From Embleya sp042956465 (GTDB lineage Bacteria; Actinomycetota; Actinomycetes; Streptomycetales; Streptomycetaceae), in assembly GCF_042956465.1 (NCBI RefSeq), contig NZ_JBIBGL010000007.1:372001-436000 (forward strand): a stretch of 64,000 nt of DNA. The letters are read 5' to 3'. The notes beneath the pieces were generated by a model. It did no database searches. It saw only the letters and a list, made by a program, of their open reading frames with translations, and was not told where the DNA came from. Numbering within the stretch: position 1 is the first letter of the stretch; every line of letters starts with the position of its first letter. The position numbers were made by a program, and so were the translations under genes. Shown here in pieces: positions 60,302 to 64,000 of the stretch.

Positions 60302-61962
60302 CGCCGCGCGGTCCACACGTCGTGGAACAGCGGCCACGCGTTCGGGTCCAGCCGCAGACCGTTGATCTGCTTGCCGGTCGCGAACAGTGTGGTGGCCGAG
60401 TAGAGCGGCACCACCGCGGCGTGCTCGACCACCCACGCCTGGGTTTGCGCGTAGAGCCGATCGCGGGTGGCCCGATCCAGTGTCGCCGCCGCCGCGTTGG
60501 TCCACTCGTCGATCTGCGGGTTGCTCAGCCAGGCCGCGTTCTGTCCGCCGGTGCTGGGCAGGTTCGCCGAGTTGAAGTACAGCCGCAACACATCCGGCTC
60601 GAACCGGGCCCAGCTCATGTCCAGCACGTCGTACTTGCCGGCGTACGCGTTCGTGGTGAACGCGCCCAGGTCCAGCGCCGGCCGCTGGACCTCGACGCCG
60701 ATCTTCTTCAGGTCCGCCTGGACCGCCTGAGCCAGGATGTCGCGCTGTTCGCGCACCGCCGCCGGTGCACTCGGCCACTGCACGCTCAGCCGTTTGCCCT
60801 CCCGGGTCCGGTAGCCGTCGCCGTCGCGCGCGCTCCACCCGGCCTCGTCCAGCAACCGCCCGGCGAGCGCCGGGTCGTAGGGCCAACTGTTCTCCAGCGA
60901 CCTGTCGTAGGCGGGTGTGGCCGATCCCAGCGGGCCCCAGGCACGCCGATACTGGTCGAAGTAGATGGACTGGATGTTCGGCCCGATGTTGATCCCGCGC
61001 TGCACCGCCCTGCGCACCCGCTCGTCGTCGAACGGCGCCCGGGTGGTGTTCAGGAACAGGCTGTACACGGCGCCGGCGAAGTCGTGGCGCAGGATGCGTA
61101 CGTCCGCGCGCCCCTCCAGGCTCTTGACGTTCACCGGCGGGATCGACCCGGCGATGTCCACCTGACCGCCGGCGAACGCACCCACCCGGACCGAGTCCTC
61201 GGTCAGGAAGCGGAAGGTGAGTTTGTCCAGGTAGGCGGCGCCCTGGTGCTTGGATCCGGCGGGCGCCCAGTTGTACGCCGGGTTGTTCTCCAGGGTCAGG
61301 CTCTGGCCCTTGGTGTGCGCCGCGAACTTGAACGGCCCGGTGCCCACCAGGTGCGCGCCGCCGGCGCACAGCTTGTCGCCGCTCGCGGCCAGGGCCTGCG
61401 GCGAGTAGAAGCCGAGGTAGGCGGTGCTCGCGGCCTGGAGGAACGGCGCGAACGGCTTGGCGAAGGTGACCTTGACGGTCGCCGGGTCGAGCACCTCGGC
61501 GCCGGTGTAGGGGCCGAGCAGACTGGCCGCGTACTGCGACTTGGTGGTCTTGGCCGCGATCCTGTCGAAGTTGACCTTGACCGCGTTCGCGTCGAAGGCG
61601 GTGCCGTCGGTGAACTTCACGTCGGTGCGCAGCTTGAACGTGTAGCTCGTCAGGTCCGGCGCGGTCTCCCACGAAGTGGCCAGCCAGGGATGGAAATTGC
61701 CCTGGTCGTCCTCGGAGACCAGCGAGTCGAAGACGTTGCGCTGAATGGACGCGGTGATGTCCTGCGGACTGACGTGGATGTCGAAGCAGGTCGGCTCGGT
61801 GTTGATCGCCACGGTGGCGGAGCCGCCCTTGACCGGCGGACCCGCGTCCGCCTCCGCGGCGGCCTTGCCGGTCTCGGTGGTGGAGGAACAGGCCGACAGG
61901 ACCAACGCGGCGGCCAGGGCCGCACCGACGATTCCGGGTAGACGTGGTCGGATTACGCGCAT
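60298..61962 (-). CDS. Peptide-type ABC transporter substrate-binding lipoprotein
   Basis: Extracellular solute-binding protein family 5, 554 residues. The lipoprotein signal reads AALAAALVLSACSS, with the lipid Cys near residue 27, so the protein is anchored to the outer face of the membrane. The mature part follows the SBP_bac_5 pattern: NFHPWLATSWETAPDLTSYT, GTAFDANAVKVNFDRI and VGTGPFKFAAHTKG, with FLNTTRAPFDDERVRRAVQ mid-protein. The ATG at 61962 gives the signal peptide; the 62-residue upstream extension is discarded. First gene of the leftward importer operon. The ligand is unknown. Confidence 0.94.
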   Translation of the reverse strand: MRVIRPRLPGIVGAALAAALVLSACSSTTETGKAAAEADAGPPVKGGSATVAINTEPTCFDIHVSPQDITASIQRNVFDSLVSEDDQGNFHPWLATSWETAPDLTSYTFKLRTDVKFTDGTAFDANAVKVNFDRIAAKTTKSQYAASLLGPYTGAEVLDPATVKVTFAKPFAPFLQAASTAYLGFYSPQALAASGDKLCAGGAHLVGTGPFKFAAHTKGQSLTLENNPAYNWAPAGSKHQGAAYLDKLTFRFLTEDSVRVGAFAGGQVDIAGSIPPVNVKSLEGRADVRILRHDFAGAVYSLFLNTTRAPFDDERVRRAVQRGINIGPNIQSIYFDQYRRAWGPLGSATPAYDRSLENSWPYDPALAGRLLDEAGWSARDGDGYRTREGKRLSVQWPSAPAAVREQRDILAQAVQADLKKIGVEVQRPALDLGAFTTNAYAGKYDVLDMSWARFEPDVLRLYFNSANLPSTGGQNAAWLSNPQIDEWTNAAAATLDRATRDRLYAQTQAWVVEHAAVVPLYSATTLFATGKQINGLRLDPNAWPLFHDVWTARR

Positions 61963-62223
61963 GGTCGAGTCCTGTCGAGAGTGGGAGGTGATGCGAAGGG
62001 GCGCAGGGCGAAGCGATGACCGCCGCCGGCACATCCAGGAAGGTAGTGGCGCCGCGCCGACCCCCAGCACCCCTAACGAACCCCTACCGACCCTTGTCGG
62101 TACGCGCGGGATCGGGATGTTGGCCGGAGTTGTCCGCCCGGGCGGCATTCGTACGCCCGGCCCGCGGCAAAATGGGGCGAACGGTGCGTGCGGGTGTCGG
62201 CTTTCTTTCGCGACACCTTCGTG
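61963..62223. other. Divergent intergenic region upstream of the ABC operon
   Basis: No gene. It contains a perfect 18-base palindrome, TACCGAC-CCTT-GTCGGTA (62085-62102), 123 bases upstream of the lipoprotein gene, which could be an operator for the importer operon. Direct CCCCTA-like runs lie beside it (62068-62086). Confidence 0.5.
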
Positions 62224-62252
62224 TTGACGCGACGCGGGCGGATTTCTAGACT
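62224..62252 (+). promoter_or_regulatory. Strong sigma-70-type promoter
   Basis: TTGACG (62224-62229) and TAGACT (62247-62252) are separated by exactly 17 bases, close to the consensus for the main actinobacterial sigma factor. The expected transcript start near 62259 lies about 5 bases before the ATG of a 51-codon ORF, so that ORF would be almost leaderless. Confidence 0.8.
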
Positions 62253-62263
62253 GCCGTTCAGCT

Positions 62264-62419
62264 ATGAAGCGAAAGTCCGGATCACCGACTCAGAGCTTTT
62301 CTACTTCTTCTTCGGAGATGGCCGTGCAGGGGACCCGTGGTGCGAGCGCCTCGCGACTCGCCCTGGTGTCCCGCCTCGACGTGGACCTCGCGCGCATGTC
62401 CAGCGGACTGTGTCGCTGA
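62264..62419 (+). CDS. Putative leader-type small peptide
   Basis: A 51-residue frame starting MKRKSGSPTQSFSTSSSEMA just 5 bases after the predicted transcription start. The middle is Ser/Thr-rich, and the end, SRLDVDLARMSSGLCR, resembles the R-x-HVDL-x-R-x-SSxLC ending of actinobacterial putative leader peptides that precede sulfur and transport genes, with Asp in place of His. If translated it may act as an attenuation peptide for downstream transcription towards the LuxR-type gene. Codon bias is weaker than in neighbouring genes, so this is tentative. Confidence 0.45.
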   Translation: MKRKSGSPTQSFSTSSSEMAVQGTRGASASRLALVSRLDVDLARMSSGLCR

Positions 62420-62516
62420 ATCCGTCGTCGTAGGGATCGTTCGTCGGGTCGAGGCCCATGTGTTGCCCGGTGACGGGTGTGCCCGTCAGCGGGTGCGCAT
62501 GGCCGTCGCACCCGTA
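62301..62516 (-). CDS. Doubtful small ORF opposite the leader peptide
   Basis: A leftward 71-codon frame starts at an ATG at 62516 (MYGCDGHAHPLTGTPVTG) and has high third-position GC for its first 40 codons, then loses it (Arg/Gly/Pro-rich end, KKK terminus). There is no good ribosome site. It overlaps the rightward peptide ORF. I list it only because the first half reads like protein; it may be a gene remnant or chance. Confidence 0.2.
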   Translation of the reverse strand, partial: YGCDGHAHPLTGTPVTGQHMGLDPTNDPYDDGFSDTVRWTCARGPRRGGTPGRVARRSHHGSPARPSPKKK

Positions 62517-62686
62517 CATCCGACCAGGACCGGATCGATCCCTCTCCGTTTCCGAGGTCTCCTCGGGCTTGCCGGCATGCCCGGCGGCTCCGGCGCCCCG
62601 GGCCCCGAAATCGTGCGTCCCGGTCGTATCGAGGTGTGGATATCGTGCCTCGCCGCGGACCCGGGGGTGGTACGCGCGTGGGGAAA
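62420..62686. other. Region between the peptide ORF and the LuxR-type gene
   Basis: About 270 bases with no well-supported gene on the + strand. It would be the middle of a roughly 500-base transcript leader if the 62224 promoter reads through to the LuxR-type gene. The doubtful leftward ORF overlaps its left part. Confidence 0.4.
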
Positions 62687-62739
62687 TATTAATCAGAGTT
62701 AATAGCGAATTCAACACGCGGAAACGCATGGATTTCCGC
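62687..62739 (+). promoter_or_regulatory. AT-rich operator and hairpin before the LuxR-type gene
   Basis: TATTAA-TCAGAG-TTAATA (62687-62704) is a perfect 6-6-6 palindrome in an otherwise GC-rich area. GCGGAAA (62718-62724) pairs with TTTCCGC (62733-62739), directly before the GGGGGAG ribosome site. The first may bind a regulator; the second may control translation. Confidence 0.55.
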
Positions 62740-62753
62740 CGGGGGAGTGGCAC

Positions 62754-64000
62754 GTGTTTTTCGTGGGGCGAACCGAGGAACTCAGCCGATTGGATACCGC
62801 CCGGGCCCGCTGCGCGACGGGCGTCGGCGGCGTGACCACCGTCTGCGGACCCGTGGCGGTCGGCAAGACCGCCCTCCTGCACGCCTTCGGCGATCGGCCC
62901 GCGACCGACGACGCCCTCTTCCTGCGTGCCGTGGGCACCCCGATGGAACAGGACTTCCCGCTCGGCGTGGTCCGCCAACTGGTCCAGTCCGCGCCCCTGG
63001 CGGACGCGGACGCGCAGCGGATCGGCAGGCTCCTGGACGACGGCGCGTACACCGCCGCCTTCGGCGGAACCGACGCGTTGGATGCGACCACGGTGCGTGC
63101 GGTGCACGAACTGTGTGCGGTGATCCTGGCGTTGGCCGTAGCGAACCCGGTCGTGGTGGTGGTGGACGACATCCAGCACGCCGACCCGGTGTCCCTGCAA
63201 TTCCTGGCCCACCTGATCCGTCGGATCCGCAGCGCCGCGGTTCTGGTGTTGCTCGGCGAGCGCGAGCACGCCGCCGCGCCCTCGGCCGCCTTCGCCGCGT
63301 TCTCCGCGGACGTCGAACGCCAGCCGCACCACCAGCGGATCCGCCTCGGACTGCTCGGCAAGGGCCCGATCACCGAACTGCTCGGTCACCATCTCGGCCC
63401 GGTCGCCGCCGCCCGGTTGTCCGCCGACGTGCTCGAACTCAGCGGGGGCAACCCGCTGTTGGTCCGCGCCTTACTGGAGGACATGGGCCCCGGGGCGCGC
63501 TCCGACCCGGCGCGGCGCCCGTTGCGGCCCACCGTCGCGGACGCGTACTGCCGGGCCGTGGTCGGCTGCCTCTACCGGCTCGACCCGGCCACCGTGCAGG
63601 TCGCACGCGGACTGGCCGTGCTCGGCGAATCCGAGACCACCGAGGGCCTGGCCGAACTGCTCGAACTCGAACCCGCCACGGCCACCCGCGCGGCGCGCAC
63701 CCTCAACGACGCCGGCCTGGTGGCCTGCGGCAGATTCCGCGACGACCGGGCCCGGTCGGCGGTGCTGGACACGATGACCCGCCCGGATCGCGAGCACGCG
63801 CACGGCCGGGCGGCGACCCTGCTGCACATCGACGGCGCCCCCTCCGAGTCGGTCGCCAAACACCTGGCCGGCGCCGGGGACTTCCGCGCCCCGTGGGCGG
63901 TGCGCACGCTGCGCGAGGCGGCCGAGACGGTGGTCGCCGAGGGCGATCTGCGGCTCGCCGTGGACTACCTCAAGCTGGCCGAACGCATCGCGCCGGACGA
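62754..64000 (+). CDS. LuxR-family (LAL, MalT-like) ATPase regulator, 3' partial
   Basis: N-terminal 415 residues of a large ATP-binding regulator. It starts VFFVGRTEELSRLDTARARC, followed by Walker A GPVAVGKTALLHAFG and Walker B VVVVVDDIQHADPVSLQFLA, then the helical parts of a STAND-type AAA domain. Full-length members are about 900-1000 residues and end in a LuxR helix-turn-helix, which would lie beyond the window. Many control secondary-metabolite clusters. The GTG at 62754 has GGGGGAG 6 bases upstream. Codon 240 is TTA (63471-63473), the rare leucine codon read by bldA tRNA in Streptomyces, hinting at developmental control of translation. Confidence 0.9.
   Translation, partial: MFFVGRTEELSRLDTARARCATGVGGVTTVCGPVAVGKTALLHAFGDRPATDDALFLRAVGTPMEQDFPLGVVRQLVQSAPLADADAQRIGRLLDDGAYTAAFGGTDALDATTVRAVHELCAVILALAVANPVVVVVDDIQHADPVSLQFLAHLIRRIRSAAVLVLLGEREHAAAPSAAFAAFSADVERQPHHQRIRLGLLGKGPITELLGHHLGPVAAARLSADVLELSGGNPLLVRALLEDMGPGARSDPARRPLRPTVADAYCRAVVGCLYRLDPATVQVARGLAVLGESETTEGLAELLELEPATATRAARTLNDAGLVACGRFRDDRARSAVLDTMTRPDREHAHGRAATLLHIDGAPSESVAKHLAGAGDFRAPWAVRTLREAAETVVAEGDLRLAVDYLKLAERIAPD

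Noticed and set aside
62640..62690. Possible single CRISPR repeat (the reverse-strand frame reads SPRAYHPRVRGEARY, like translated CRISPR repeats)
   Set aside because: No second copy or spacer-like periodicity is present nearby, and there are no cas genes in the window.

Overview
The window is uniformly GC-rich DNA with very high third-codon GC, many GTG starts and 4-base ATGA/GTGA gene overlaps. It also carries an ECF41-type sigma factor, a chitinase with a DasR-like operator, long low-complexity N-termini on TetR regulators and a rare TTA codon in a LuxR-type regulator. Together these point to the chromosome of a streptomycete-like actinomycete (Streptomyces, Embleya, Yinghuangia or similar). 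The genus is an inference. I saw no rRNA, tRNA, CRISPR array or complete transposase gene.

Layout. 1-1845: end of a molybdate ABC transporter (modB partial, modC). 1863-3428: vsr and a C5-cytosine DNA methyltransferase. 3538-11696: unlinked metabolic and regulatory genes (TTC38-like TPR protein, NAD-binding epimerase-like protein, DJ-1/AraC regulator, three-repeat unknown protein, ArsR-type regulator, CoA-transferase). 12000-13423: cold-shock protein with a structured leader, then a threonine-aldolase-like enzyme. 13530-26622: cobalamin block: riboswitch, small coupled ORF, cobN-cobL-cobM (+), cbiD (-), cobK (+), cobG-cobH-cobIJ (-) and a divergent Fur-family regulator. Corrin-ring synthesis is of the oxygen-dependent type, with CbiD apparently replacing CobF. 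26741-32105: polysaccharide deacetylase, MFS pump/TetR pair, small membrane protein and cytochrome P450. 32218-34410: ECF41 sigma factor with its FAD oxidoreductase partner and a matching promoter. 34578-41295: a hydrolase, then a six-gene operon for meta-cleavage of 3-hydroxyanthranilate: dioxygenase, ACMS decarboxylase, semialdehyde dehydrogenase, RidA-type deaminase, 4-oxalocrotonate decarboxylase and dienoate hydratase. A 162-bp near-perfect inverted repeat (MITE-like) forms the stop codon of the last gene.

41794-43950: GH19 chitinase, DUF427 protein and a small secreted protein; the chitinase and the small protein each have a DasR-like operator. 44083-49573: an overlapping three-gene operon encoding a MORC/MutL-like GHKL ATPase, a PD-(D/E)XK nuclease and a Z1-type helicase. 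This is the gene set known from MORC-associated restriction-modification systems, but its usual methylase and Vsr partners lie about 41 kb away at 1.9-3.4 kb. 49733-51838: CYTH-CHAD protein and a GNAT acetyltransferase. 52063-53877: a 604-residue, strongly basic protein of unknown function built from many Trp/Arg-rich hydrophobic repeats. 54257-56628: second MFS/TetR pair. 56606-61962: four-gene oligopeptide-type ABC importer. 62224-64000: a strong promoter directly in front of a 51-codon peptide ORF, then a large LuxR-type (LAL) ATPase regulator that runs off the window and contains a TTA codon.

The most interesting items are the split MORC/Z1/Dcm/Vsr defence-like gene set, the repetitive Trp/Arg membrane-like protein, the MITE-like element ending the 3-hydroxyanthranilate operon, the shared DasR-like sites, and the peptide ORF at 62264.
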